This document shows positions 24,164 through 35,694 of a DNA stretch of 64,000 nucleotides, one piece after another. Positions within the stretch are counted from its first letter, which is position 1. Every line of letters starts with the position of its first letter. The stretch spans positions 15,376,001 to 15,440,000 of the forward strand of contig NC_135251.1 in the NCBI RefSeq assembly GCF_964204865.1, read 5' to 3'. This DNA comes from Styela clava. Lineage: Eukaryota; Chordata; Ascidiacea; Stolidobranchia; Styelidae. The position numbers and the translations under genes are program-made. A model generated the notes under the pieces. The model worked only from the letters and a program-made list of their open reading frames with translations, made no database searches and had not been told where the DNA came from.

Positions 24164-24600
24164 TTATTTTAGAGATAATATATCTCACACGGATTGAGAA
24201 ATAAGGATACAGAATCACTCTGGAAACGTAGGTAAATATAGATCTACATTGTTCCTAATCATCAGTGCGCTGGTCTAATAATCTGTAGTCCAGTGCAAAC
24301 TAAGGTGTTACACACACAAAATGCGTAATGTAAATTTAATTATAATTTGTGTTCATTGGATTCCGTTTTACAGTTGAGTTACTGGTTTACGGATAGTCAG
24401 ATAATGTTATTTTGTCTTCAAGATATACTTTCCATTTTTGCGTTATGCTATGGCATTATGTCAATCAATTGATGATATTGAAGTTTTATATTTTTGGTTA
24501 CTTTCTTTCATTTATCATTAACTTCGGACAGATATGTGGTGAAAACATTGCACTGAGGTTTAGAAACAAATAAGGTGGTGCAATATTGTTTACTTGATAA
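24164..24600 (+). repeat. Duplicated segment, copy 1
   Basis: 24164-24380 matches 28879-29115 along its length: shared GGAAACGTAGGTAAATATAGAT, TCTGTAGTCC and AATTTGTGTTCATTG. Then 24500-24600 matches 28163-28510 in pieces (CATTAACTTCGGAC, GATATGTGGT, TTTAGAAAC and AATAAGGT). The order of the two blocks is reversed between the copies. Confidence 0.65.
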
Positions 24601-24645
24601 TTTTAACATAATCAATGGGTTGGCTGGTCTAATCCAGGGGCGGGC

Positions 24646-24900
24646 AAGGTTTTTGGACCAAGGGCCAAAGATTTCGTCCACCTAGACTGTTGGGCAATGT
24701 AAGTGTAACGTAAAAGTTTTAAGTTGCAAACAATATTTAGTGTTACGATAGAAAAAGTGGAAAACTATAAACTCGAGTCAAAACTCAATTTAATCGCAAT
24801 CTCAACAAATTCCTTGATCATTTTTTTAGCTAAAACATATTAAAATTTTGTTTTAGTTTTGTTGTGGCAGCATCAGGCGGGCCAGATTGAATTATCTTTT
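24646..24900 (+). mobile_element. hAT-like fragment (left end only)
   Basis: Starts CAGGGGCGGGCAAGG and contains GGACCAAGGGCCAAAGATTT. This is related to the element at 32437-32787, which has GGACCAGGGGCCAAAAATCT. GGCGGGCCAGATTGAATTA near 24873 resembles its right part, but the matching terminus is missing. Confidence 0.45.
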
Positions 24901-26715
24901 AGGGGATAAAGAGAATATTTGATGTTATTTCTGTATTTGCTGTTGTTTCTGGCTATTTCTGTTGCTCTCTGATCTGAAGAACACAGCTCCTGGTTCCGCA
25001 TACATATATTGCTATTGTATAATTTACAAATACAAAGGACAGTTCCAAGTCATGACTGATAGGCCAGACATAATCTAAGTTTCACTGCAAGCCCGAATTC
25101 GTTAATTACTTGTCCATCGTTAACCTTTCTTCCCTCCTAACGAATAGTCGCTTTTATGCTGGTTTTGGTATCCACAAGGCATGACGCGTTATCGTCATCG
25201 TACCCTACAGGACGTCTAATTGTTACGTATTTTATGAATGAGAGATTGCTTTTAATTTTAAGATTAGAATGACTTTAAGTATTTAAAGAAAACAAATGCT
25301 AATATCTGCCAAAATCGAATAAATTAGATATTTTTGAGTAAACCTCGTTGATTTTAATACCGAATATGAAACGCCTTAAAGATTAGAAAGAAGGAAAATG
25401 TGAAATACCTGTGAAGAAGAAGAAGAATGTCTGCTCATTTTGTAAACGAAATTGAAATAAGTATAGTACAATATAAAATGCTACAATCGCGCGGTTTCTT
25501 GATGTTGATTCGCGAGCGTTTCGTTCTAAAGTTCTTTTCGTTTCATATCTTTCTCATTTGTTTTTGTAGTCAAGAGTTCTGACTAGTTTTAAATTTGACA
25601 GTTTTTTTCGGTATAAAACAGTTCATATAGTATGTATGTTTCACGCACATTTTTATATATAACAGTCCATAGTCCATATAACGTGAATCTCATACACATT
25701 TTTAAATCTAACATTTTTTTTTCTTTTTGTCACAGTCTTCTTCATACTGTCTGAATATTGGTTTGGCTGTTGTTTTTCAATTTCCTTTTTCTCCTTGTGT
25801 AGTAGATATCATTGAGGTCACCTTTAGTTCTAACGGTTGCTTTTCAGACTCCATCTCAAAAAGGCGCTGTTCGTCTGTCGGGGCACTTTTTTTAGGGAAC
25901 AAAATTAGTATTTTGCTGTTATTTCTGTATTTGTTGTTGTTTACTGTCTAATGCTGTTGCTCTCCGATATTATCTTATGAAGACATACTCCTGGCTCCGA
26001 ATACATATATTGCAATTGTATAATTTACACTTACGCTTTCATTGTAAACCTAATTAATTAATTTTTATAGTGTGTTTCATGAGTACTCCAATATTCGAAG
26101 ACGTGTTGTTTAAAAGGCTCTTCGTGCCATTTTTGATGATTAGGTTTGGTCCCATAGTGCCATGGTCGTTTTTCTTCATTTTACACTGTGCCACTCGAAC
26201 GGACATAAAATTTATTCTCCTTACCCTTCGTCGTCCACTTGCAGTCGCGTCTAATTGACGTGTTTTTGATCGCCTTAGGGTCGTTCAATATAAATTTTCA
26301 GTAATATTAGTCAAAATTTACTATTTTTCGACTATGAAAACACAAAGTTCAGATAGTGTGGAATTAAAGAAAATCATCATGCATGAACCTAAAACATAGT
26401 TTTTTAGAGGGCCTTGAAATCCCAAAAACGTATAAATAAATCATAGGCAGCTGGTTAATCCAAGAAACCAGGCGATATTTCATAGGTTGGTCTTAAAAAA
26501 GCTGAAAATCACCTCCAAAATACACTGACTTTACTTATTCATAACCTACTTGTAGAGCGCGATAACGCGCAAAACGAGAACAGTCTTTGTGTGACGTAAT
26601 ATTTATCGTACAGAAGCCAGACACGTGACCAAACAGCTGTTCAGCCACATCCGTATGGTGCCAAGGGTAGAATACTATATCTTGGCCGCATTTGGGTAGG
26701 AAAGATAGGGTAGAG

Positions 26716-26940
26716 CAGTGGTTCCCAACCGCCGATCCGCGAAAAAAATTTCGTTATTTTGTTGTTTTTATGCCTTTGGTTTATTACGCAATTTCTCTTC
26801 CGCCGTCATATTGCGACGTCTCCCGCGACATCTTGGCGACGTCTTTCGCGACATCCTGACGCCGGGTAATCACACTTTTCGCTTTTTCGGCTCCGATTCA
26901 TCGCGACTGCGCTCCATCAAATCTCGCAAGATTCTGAAAC
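26716..26940 (+). mobile_element. Possible hAT-like end
   Basis: CAGTGGTTCCCAACCGCCGA is a typical hAT left terminus, followed by GATCCGCG. No partner terminus or target duplication was found, so this may be a truncated copy; the right edge is arbitrary. Confidence 0.35.
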
Positions 26941-27654
26941 CTTAAAATCAGCACACGTGCTTGGTTCTGCGTGCTTTTCCTGATTAATATGACCATCAAT
27001 ATGAAACGTTATGCATATTTCTTTGTTTAAACCAGAAAACAGTCAAGAACAGTATAATTTTCCAGCAATATATGAACTTGTTGCGACCCTGCAGGTGGTC
27101 ACGAGACGCGCAAAAATCCATGGGATGCAGAGATCTTTTCCAGTATTTTGAGCGGGCACAGTAGGATTTTGAGCATAGTGCCAAGTTACCGACGACTTTG
27201 TCCTTGTAATGTAAATTTATTTCGTTTGAGGTGTCGATCAACTGCAGAAGGATTAATATGATAAACCCGACGAAAAAGGAAAAGCTTAATTAAAATTGAG
27301 ATTCTACTTTACAGTCCAGATTTAAAAAAGAATCACTGTCACAATTTTGTATATCTCTTGATAACGAATACCCATCGCTACGTAATCGAGCAATCAAACT
27401 GTTGTCCGTATTTTCAACCAGTACTCATGCGTTCTGCGAAAAAAAACATCCTCATCACTAGTTTAATTAAAACGATGCATTTCATTACGCAAATATATGG
27501 TATTATTTTATGTTTCACCCATTTCAATTTTTGGCAGGCACATTATTTGGTAGTTTTTCTTCGTGTGAAATGTTTTTAATAAGTGTGCCCTTTTTGTCTA
27601 GAAGCATATTGAGTGCCCAACATTGCATTATATAACGCAATTATATATTATTAT

Positions 27655-27799
27655 CCGAGATATGATAAACGGACATGCAAAATCTGGAGCAGATTCAATC
27701 TCGTTTTCGTGAGATATCGCGTGCATCTAACAGACAGACAGACATACAGACAGACAGACAAATACCTATCAACCTACTTACCGATTAAAATCGATAAGT
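27655..27799 (-). mobile_element. ACTTATCGAT-end element, copy 2, truncated
   Basis: Reverse orientation. On the minus strand it begins ACTTATCGATTTTAATCGG, then has the TGTCTGTCTGTATGTCTG tract and ATGCACGCGATATCTCACGA. It ends abruptly at ATCATATCTCGG, the midpoint of copy 1. Confidence 0.65.
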
Positions 27800-28162
27800 A
27801 ATTATATCATACATATATTTTAAGTACTGACGGAACAGATTAACTTCTAATTTGATTTTGACGTGCAAAAACCACGTTTTCCAGAATCTGAAAATTGCAC
27901 CTGTACTACACTAGCTTTATTTTTGTAATTTTCGTTCTACAGTCGCCATGAAACGTAATGCCAAAAATGATTTATATGCCACGCGTGTGGTAAAAATAGA
28001 CTTATTCTCCATTTATGAATGGTATTGCAAATTGTATTTAAATCCGAAATTACTATCAAAAAATCCTTGAAGTTGACATGAACGAATGAATTATTTAATG
28101 CACAGCAACGTTCAGTCACGTTTACATATATTATAAAGTTTTCCATTTTTGATCACGTTCTT

Positions 28163-29115
28163 TTATTTTTCATTAACTTCGGACTGATATGTGGTAAAAA
28201 CATTGAACTGAGGTTTATTTTTTCGTACCTTAGAACGATTTAGGCAAAACCGCCGGCCAGCACGAACAACTATGCAATCATAGAAAAGGTGGCAAGCATC
28301 TTCGGCATTAGATTTACAGAAATTACGTAACTTAGATAAAGCAAGTCTGTAGAAAAACAGTCTAATTTATTTTTAAAATCTAATTTAATAACATTTGCAT
28401 TTCAGTTTTGCATATATATAACTGATTACATCGCGATAGCTGGTCGAACAGAGGATATTATAGCTTCAGAGCAACATTTAGAAACGAATAAGGTTACGCA
28501 ATATTCTTCACTTGCAACTTATAAAAATTAAATGTCGCAAGCGGATGTGCTGTTAATTTTTTGCCTTTTAGAGAAACCACCCATTGTGAGAAACTATTTT
28601 CAATTGGCAACTTCATTTGCCTAGGGCAAAAATACTGATTTTGTCGTGCTTCTGCTGAAATATGCGGCGTTGCTTAACTCTTGTATTATTCGAATTTTGA
28701 TAAGAAGTGTTTTTAATTGGGAACTACGTCGTGAGTTTTAGTTTGGCAAATTAGCAATATATATGTATTTTAGACTATGAATTACAGCATTCTCCCTAGC
28801 AAGGAAACAGTGCATTTAATACGATAATTGCAAATTGTATCACGTGTTTTCAATATGCAATTGAAAATCTATTTCGTTAATTTTAGAGATAAAATATCTT
28901 ACATGGACTGAGAAACAAGAATACAGAGTTACCCTGGAAACGTAGGTAAATATAGATCCACATTGTTTCTAGTAGTCTAATCAATGCGTTGGTTGGTCTG
29001 ATCTGTAGTCCGATGCAAACAAATATGTTATATATATATATACACACGAAATGTGTACGATAAATTCAATCATAATTTGTGTTCATTGAGTTACGTTTTA
29101 TAGTTAAGTTACATG
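28163..29115 (+). repeat. Duplicated segment, copy 2
   Basis: Partner of 24164-24600; the two shared blocks lie here at 28163-28510 and 28879-29115, in swapped order and separated by unrelated DNA. Confidence 0.6.
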
Positions 29116-29199
29116 CTCATGTTTCGTCTCCATATAGATACGAAATCACCCTACTATCATTTTAATATATATCATATATATAGAATGTTTCTATTAGCC

Positions 29200-29261
29200 T
29201 TTAGGGATAAATTCCTTATTTCAGGTAAAATTTATAAAAAGACTAAAAATTGCTTATTTCG
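29200..29261 (+). repeat. 62-bp perfect direct repeat, copy 1
   Basis: Starts TTTAGGGATAAATTCC and ends TTGCTTATTTCG; identical to 30995-31056. It directly abuts the LTR-like sequence at 29262. Confidence 0.8.
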
Positions 29262-29645
29262 GGGTCACCAATTAATTTAGGATAAGTGTCCTAAATATAA
29301 CTTGAGTCGGCGTACGAGATCTTCGGTATCTCTTTAGTCGGAGCATGGGCTCTTGTCTTCTAGACTTGTTCAAATTATTCTTCATCTCGTTGTTCGGTTA
29401 TGTATGCGCTCGCCCCCAGCAGACAATAGATGATAGCAGACAAACGACAATTGCGACAATTCTTCTTCACTTTATTGTACAGTAAACACAACATCAAGGT
29501 TGTGCTACAAGACTGGTTACTACAAGACTACATCTTTCAAGACTGGATATTACTACAGCGATAGCGACCCTTATATACAGAAAACCAACAATAATCATGT
29601 CTCTCCCAGGATTTCAACCTAATCAGAATTGTAAAGAATAGTATA
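29262..29645 (-). mobile_element. LTR-like sequence, minus orientation
   Basis: Read on the minus strand it has promoter-like TATATAAGGG (near 29570), then AATAAAG (near 29475). It ends beside TTGGTGACCCCGAAA, which resembles the primer-site region following the 5' LTR of Ty3/Gypsy retrotransposons. No gag or pol frame was found, so this would be a solo or broken LTR. The left boundary is uncertain. Confidence 0.45.
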
Positions 29646-29682
29646 AGGATTTGATCTATAAATCTATATTCCGAGGATTAAA

Positions 29683-29838
29683 ATGGTGCTATCGATCTCA
29701 TTAGCCTTATTGATCGAAGTTTTGAATACTAATTACCAACTGGACGTTATTGATCCAGTTATTTTTCGTTGCCATATGTTGCCTAATTTAAAATGGGTTT
29801 TTTATCGATCTAATTTACGAATTCGGAGAATTTCGTCA
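29683..29838 (+). repeat. Inverted partner of 31060-31200
   Basis: Matches the reverse complement of 31060-31200 with ATGGTG, TATCGAT, GAATACT, ATTACCA, TGATCCA and GGAGAATTTCG in the same order. Both frames give similar peptides starting MV-SI-L. It is probably part of the same LTR-like family. Confidence 0.5.
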
Positions 29839-30994
29839 ATACTAATAATTAGCCTTTTTCTATGTATTTAAAAATGTTTGTCCAAATTACTAATCTTTCC
29901 CTATAAAATACTCCCTTCTTTGGGAATGGAATTCCGGGTTTTGAGACATGATTATGGTGCCTATACGTTCTAAGAAATTCACTATAAAACATTGAAAAAA
30001 CGAAAAAAAAAACCAATTGAAAATATACACACTGAAATTCAAAAATATGGGACAAGAGGATTTAAGAATGAGAGGGAAGTATAGGATGAGAGTAAGAGTT
30101 AGAGATTAAAAAGAAAAGACGATTTATTGTTTTTTAAATTTGATTTCGACAGATAAAACTGGTCTTTCAATCCAATATACTTCGTCACACTGAATTACTG
30201 ATAGCTCATGTTTTTGAAAAAATAGCGCTTTGTAAGTTAGCTTGTTGCGATTTGTTGATAATGCCAGCTTCGGGCTTTGAAAAAAAAAAATAAAAATAGC
30301 GCTTTTTTTGTTAAATTGTCATATACCTGAGCTCATTTATGCACCGTTCTTGTGAGGATGTTATAAACGCTTAAAAGAGTGAATCATCTTTTTTCAAAAT
30401 AGTTCAGTGTTGATGAAATCTATCTAATCGAAATAGTTTGCATCCGTCAATGTTTAATTATTATAAATCGCAAGAATTCAACTCTGAATATTCACCTCTA
30501 TTGCATAATCAATTGGCCATAAGATTAGTTGCAATTTGAGTAAACACCCAAAGTCTGTTTTCAAGCAATTCATAGAAATTGAGATACCTAAACAATATCG
30601 CCAAAGAAGTTAAAAAAGGACTATACATTGAGAAAGGAAGTAGTACGATAAATGTCCCAGTAAGAAAAAAATTGTATGTATATATAAGAAAGTAAAACAA
30701 ATTGTTGAATAATATTTTCATTCTACTGTCTTGCTCGATCATTTTTGCTGTGATCTTTATGAATATATAAAAGCGTGCGCTTCTTTCGTACTTTTTTAAA
30801 AGTTATCGTTCGTTGTATTATACCATCAGTTTAATTTTGCCTGATACAATTTTTCACCTTGTATTTTTGAATTTCATTATGTATATTTTTCGATTGTGTT
30901 TTTTTGTCATTTTCAATGTGTTTTTGAAATTTAAGTATGTTAGGTGACAAATATGTCCAAAACCCCGATCTCCGATCTAAAGGGCGTAGATATA

Positions 30995-31400
30995 TTTAGG
31001 GATAAATTCCTTATTTCAGGTAAAATTTATAAAAAGACTAAAAATTGCTTATTTCGAAATTCTCCAAATTCATGAATTGGATCGATATAGTTCCCGTTGA
31101 AATTAGACAAACAGATGACAACCAAAAATATAATTGGATCGATGAAATATGGTAATAAGTATTCCAAACCCGAATCGATAATCCTAATGGAATCGATATC
31201 ACCATACGCACATACGTATATAAGGTTTCAATTGGATATTTGGAGAAAGGGGGGTATTGAAGAAGTGAGGTATTGAAGAAGTCATGTATTGAGAGGTCTT
31301 GTATTAGGAGTCGAATCGTCTTGATAAGTGTCGTCTCGTTTCTCGATGTCGTCATGTCTTAACAATCTTCTGTATTCTGTGTCTACAACATTAAACTACA
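30995..31400 (+). mobile_element. LTR-like sequence, plus orientation
   Basis: Begins with the second copy of the 62-bp repeat (30995-31056). It continues with the inverted partner of 29683-29838, TATATAAGG near 31215, and short repeats of GTATTGAAGAAGT. The arrangement mirrors the sequence at 29262-29838, giving two LTR-like units in opposite orientation. Confidence 0.35.
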
Positions 31401-31672
31401 TCAACAACATGTTCCTATATGCTACATGTTCTTACTTGGCTAAAAGCCTACCCATAAATGACATAACATATTTAGGGGGCGTTTCCTGTGTCATTCAATA
31501 ATGTATGTCACTCATCTGCCCTATAATACTGGTTATATAATATTTTCTTATCTTCAAGAAATGCTTTTCGTTTTTGCTCAATATTATTACGTAACGTACG
31601 TCCTAATAAAAGTAATCAACATTTGAATTTTACAAAAAAGCATACTTCTTTATTTCAGAAATCATATAAGCC

Positions 31673-32224
31673 ATGGCCGACAACAGGAATTGGAGATACT
31701 TAATGACAAAAACAGGAGTCTACAAATTTGTTCAACTGATTATTTCCGCCGGTGCAATGATCATGACTTTCATAATGATGATAAAAATCCGAATCATTCT
31801 CAATAACAGTCCGGAATTTAAAGGAAAGACAATTAATTGGAAATCCATTGGTTTTATTATATTTGACGCTGTACTTTCAACCGGTACTTTAATTGCACAT
31901 TTGGTATGCAACATGTGCCAGTGTTGTAGTTCGGAGTGCCCTGGCGATTTTTTAGACATTGTATATTTTATATTTTATGCCCTGCTTTACATCGCCTCAA
32001 TGGGAATTTCGGCTTGGTTGGCAAATTTGTTTAAACCGGCTTGCTTTGTTTACAAGGAATGTGTGATATATTACATGGCCCTTGGCATAGTTGTAGCGAG
32101 TGGTGCCACTGCTTTATTTGCTATCATTTATTGTGTAGTTGTGTTTTGTAAAACAAAACGTCGAAGGTCACAAAATTCGGGTCTGGTTTCCAATGAACAG
32201 TTACCAGACGGTGCAAATGCCTAA
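31673..32224 (+). CDS. Four-pass membrane protein, MARVEL-like, single coding exon
   Basis: 183 residues with four predicted membrane helices at about 17-38, 57-80, 95-117 and 129-153. A conserved-looking opening (GVYKFVQLIIS) and a short polar tail starting KTKRRR follow the MARVEL-domain layout of MAL/CMTM/physin proteins, which act in membrane traffic and junctions. The match is by layout and helix character, not a diagnostic motif. A CQCC cysteine cluster follows helix 2. ATG 31673 is preceded by TTTCAG, a possible acceptor of a 5'UTR intron. The stop overlaps AATAAA (32223-32228). A truncated copy of the first third lies at 20864. It has no introns in the coding region, unlike the MS4A-like genes downstream, and is not clearly related to them. 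Confidence 0.75.
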   Translation: MADNRNWRYLMTKTGVYKFVQLIISAGAMIMTFIMMIKIRIILNNSPEFKGKTINWKSIGFIIFDAVLSTGTLIAHLVCNMCQCCSSECPGDFLDIVYFIFYALLYIASMGISAWLANLFKPACFVYKECVIYYMALGIVVASGATALFAIIYCVVVFCKTKRRRSQNSGLVSNEQLPDGANA

Positions 32225-32436
32225 TAAATAAATTTTGTGAATACTTGCTTCCAAAAAGTAAGAATCACTATAGAATTGGGATAATTTGGTGCATACTATT
32301 CTGTGGTGGATACGAGATAATGTTTTGTTTCTACGTTTTTGAAATACATTATGACATCAGGCGATTGACTTAACTGCGTTGACTCTGTAGGTTCAAAAAA
32401 ACCTTGCTCAATCTCCATGCATACCATCACCTAGAC

Positions 32437-32787
32437 CAAGGGGCAAGGACCAGGGGCCAAAAATCTTGACCATTCAGACTGGAGGGTGACGTAAAAGGTT
32501 GCATTTTATAAAAAGGGTTACAAACGCGAAAGTGGAAACAATAGGCCTTGTGCCAAAATTAAATGTAATCGCAACAAATTCCTTGAGCTATTTATTATAG
32601 CTACAAAATCAAAATTTGGTTTTAGTTTGGTTGTGGCAATTGTCAAAACAGATTTGGGATTTCAATAACAAATACTATGTAGTACATGCAAAATTGGTTA
32701 AAGCATAAATTTATGACAGGATCCGGCGGGTCAGGTCACCCAACAGGCCAGATTGGTCCGCGGGCCGCCGTAGCTTGCCCATGTCAG
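32437..32787. mobile_element. Degenerate hAT-like element
   Basis: The left end CAAGGGGCAAGG and the right end CTTGCCCATG form an imperfect inverted repeat. ACCTAGAC occurs at 32429-32436 and again at 32788-32795, a likely 8-bp target duplication (four bases beyond CATG on the right). GGCCAGATTGG and GCGGGCCGCCG near the right end resemble the fragment at 24646-24900. Confidence 0.55.
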
Positions 32788-33196
32788 ACCTAGACCTAGG
32801 GCGTGTATAATTGACTAGGGAATGCGGAACCGGAAACAATAAATAGTAGTTCCTGTTATATTATATTAGTGACTGCTTTTATATAGCCTTGTTTGAATTG
32901 TGAAACGTCAAATAACGAAGGTTAATATGATACTTGAGGACAAAAAATAAACGGACATTTTGAAGTTTGAGTCGTCTGGTGAACTCGTAATTTAATAAAC
33001 ACCGATGAACTATATAAAATTCTGCTCTAAAATTTCTGTGGTGCCCCTCTTTGCTTGGTGCCCTAAGCACGTGCTTATATTGTTTAATGGCTAATCCGGC
33101 GCTGGTCCCATGTGACCATATTTAAAAGAACTATTCCTAATTAACCGCTAATTTGCACCTACTTTCTATAAAACTAAGGATATACATGGAAAAATT

Positions 33197-33306
33197 GGAC
33201 CTCCTGAAGTATGCACACCAAGATGGCGCGCAACCTGAACTCTGGTTGTGTACCAGTCTAGGGTTCAGGTTGTGCGACATCTTGGCGCGCATGCTTCAGG
33301 AGTACC
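33197..33306. mobile_element. Foldback MITE, CTCCTGAAG family, short form
   Basis: 110 bp with a perfect 8-bp target duplication GAAAAATT (33189-33196 and 33307-33314). The ends are GGACCTCCTGAAGTATGC and GCATGCTTCAGGAGTACC. Same short subfamily as 6191-6307. Confidence 0.85.
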
Positions 33307-35060
33307 GAAAAATTATTAAAATTCACAATCGTGATCACTTCAGCATGAAAAAATAAATTGATATGTTTGACGTAATTTGATATTTGAAGGTATTTTATGG
33401 TAATCATAGCTGTTGACGTCCAGTTCGGGGTAAATGATGCAAATTTGTAATTCAATGCTATTTACTTTTCGAACTTGAAGCATTGTTCCTTTTCATTTTG
33501 TTACTAAACAGGAATCGCCTAAAGGAGTAGGCTACCATAGATTTTCTTAATGTGATTTAAGTTGCAATTCTCGAGTGAAGCCACTCGTGGAAGACAACTT
33601 TCTAAATTATGTGGTCTTCATCCAATCCAAACTAACACATTTTCCAAACAAACTTTATTGTTGTTTAATTTCTTAATTCTGAAATATGGTTGATGAATAT
33701 CCCCAACGCATATCACATGAAATATTTAATTATCAACATCAGGGCATACATTTACACAGTTTCGTCTTCTGACCTAATTTTAGATGAGCGCATTATCTGA
33801 TGCACAGCAACGTTTAGTCACGTGTACTTTTTAAAATAGTTATGCATTATCTCGTATAATAACCAATCACATTTCAAAAACTTTTTTATACTGCCGTTAC
33901 ATATTATTGCGTTTAGAACAAAATATATAGAATTTTTATAATGTTGAAATTAGTCTCAAACTCAATTATATAACATGAACATGATTCACAAATTTCTGTA
34001 TGCCTTCAATATTAATAAATCATTAATCTTCTAGTTTTTCGTTTTACCTCCCTTTTTTGCTCATTTGCTTGAGTTCTTCCGGTTTTTCTGAATAGATAAT
34101 GTCTATGCTTGATTTTCGTTTTCCAGTGACTTATATCATTTTTAATGAATGGAGTATCTATTTATTGATTGAAAGCCGAAAACCATGTTTCTCAATGTAA
34201 TCATTTGTTCACGAATCAGGGGAAACACCTATGGCGAGAAATCGTTTTCGACAGCAACTGTGAAAACAAATAGCAATAAATCGTGCGTCGTTCTGTACAC
34301 GTCTTCTGACAAACTACGTTGCTTTCTTTAATAAGTGTACATAGGCAAGTTGACCCTATGATAAAGCCATTTGAAAAACAGTAAATTTTCAATAAATGAA
34401 AATGTAAAACGTTATGGAATATAATCAGTACGTTTACTACGTTTATTTTCAAATACCTAATTACGTTTTTGCATCCAAGATAGTATCATCATCGTATTCT
34501 AAAAATTTCAAAATTTTATGGAAAGTTCCATAAGAAAACGTATAGATTTTGTAGCAATTTAAACAGGCGAAATATGAATCACCATGGCGTACATACTTGC
34601 TTACGGGCATTCAAAAAAAAAAACTAAAACCATACAAATGACAAATAAAATATACAAGGTTCTCAATTTAAATTTCTCTCGCCTTAAGGGTTTTGAGTAG
34701 AGTGTGCCATCTATAGATCTGTAATTAAAGATATCACGAGTTGCATTCATAAAATACATAGTTCAAGATATATTTACGAAATGTTTTGAAAGCAGAAAGA
34801 AATTTTTTATTATACAAAAATCTCAGCATGGACATAATTGTATTGTTCGATATTCTGTAATAAAAACAAAATAGCCGAATAAAGTCGAACGTTGTATAAT
34901 TCAATTTATGAGCCCTTTCATTTGCACGGATGTACATGATAGAATTCCCCTTGTCTGAAAGTGTATCAATAAAATTTCGAAATTACTTAGGTCACGTGTA
35001 ACGCTAATGCTTCATATTTCGGGTACAGGACGTCTGACGTCATCGATTCATTTAAAAATG

Positions 35061-35070
35061 TATATATAAA
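35061..35070 (+). promoter_or_regulatory. Possible TATA box upstream of gene A
   Basis: TATATATAAAGGGCG about 630 bases before the gene A start codon. It could belong to a promoter if there is a long or spliced 5'UTR. AT-rich background makes chance likely. Confidence 0.2.
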
Positions 35071-35694
35071 GGGCGTAAAGATTCGTTCATGAACATATTC
35101 CGTCAAGACAAAGAGCATGAAGGAATATACTACAATATTCTGTACTCTATTACGATATTTGAAAAAGATTGCTGCTTAAATTTGCAATAAATAGTGCGTA
35201 ATAAGTACTAAATCATCTACTAGAAAAAAAGTTGGAAGTAGGTTTTTCGCCTTATAAAATTTTTAATGAGATAGTTGCTTTTTCGAAGTAAGTTAATAAG
35301 GGGATGGTTCTATTAAGCCACGAATACTCAATACAAATACTTACACCTTTTGTATTGTATTTACAACCCAGTATTCAATATTCGCTCAATCAATTTAGTC
35401 AATAAACAAGTGTGAATTTTACAAAACAAGTTGTGAGTAGTAACAGGCTAAGTACAACATATATCTAGAAAATTGACGAAATACTGGTTGACAGCGAGAA
35501 CCAGCCCTGTGGTTGAATTCTTGTCGTATGTGTGTTACAAATAACATTCCTAACTTTTAATATTCAATATTCACTCTTATTAATAATGATTTTATCTTTT
35601 TTTTTACTTTACTCAGCCTTGAGCTTCTAATCCATAACTAGAATTAAAAATAAATATTCTACTCTGTAATCAATTAAACTTTAAATTCAAAAGA

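Larger units (their letters stand above)
21038..31672. other. Repeat-rich 10-kb region without a supported gene
   Basis: Contains two elements with 8-bp target duplications (22004-22260 and 22574-22809), a SINE-like unit (23406-23648), isolated hAT-like ends (about 24646 and 26716), direct duplications (24164/28879, 24500/28163 and 24897/25889), a truncated ACTTATCGAT-end element (27655-27799) and LTR-like sequence (29200-31400). Open frames are short and show no family signature. Confidence 0.6.
32225..35694. other. Intergenic region with hAT-like and foldback elements
   Basis: Holds the elements at 32437-32787 and 33197-33306, and a possible TATA box near 35061. No coding sequence supported. 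Confidence 0.6.
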
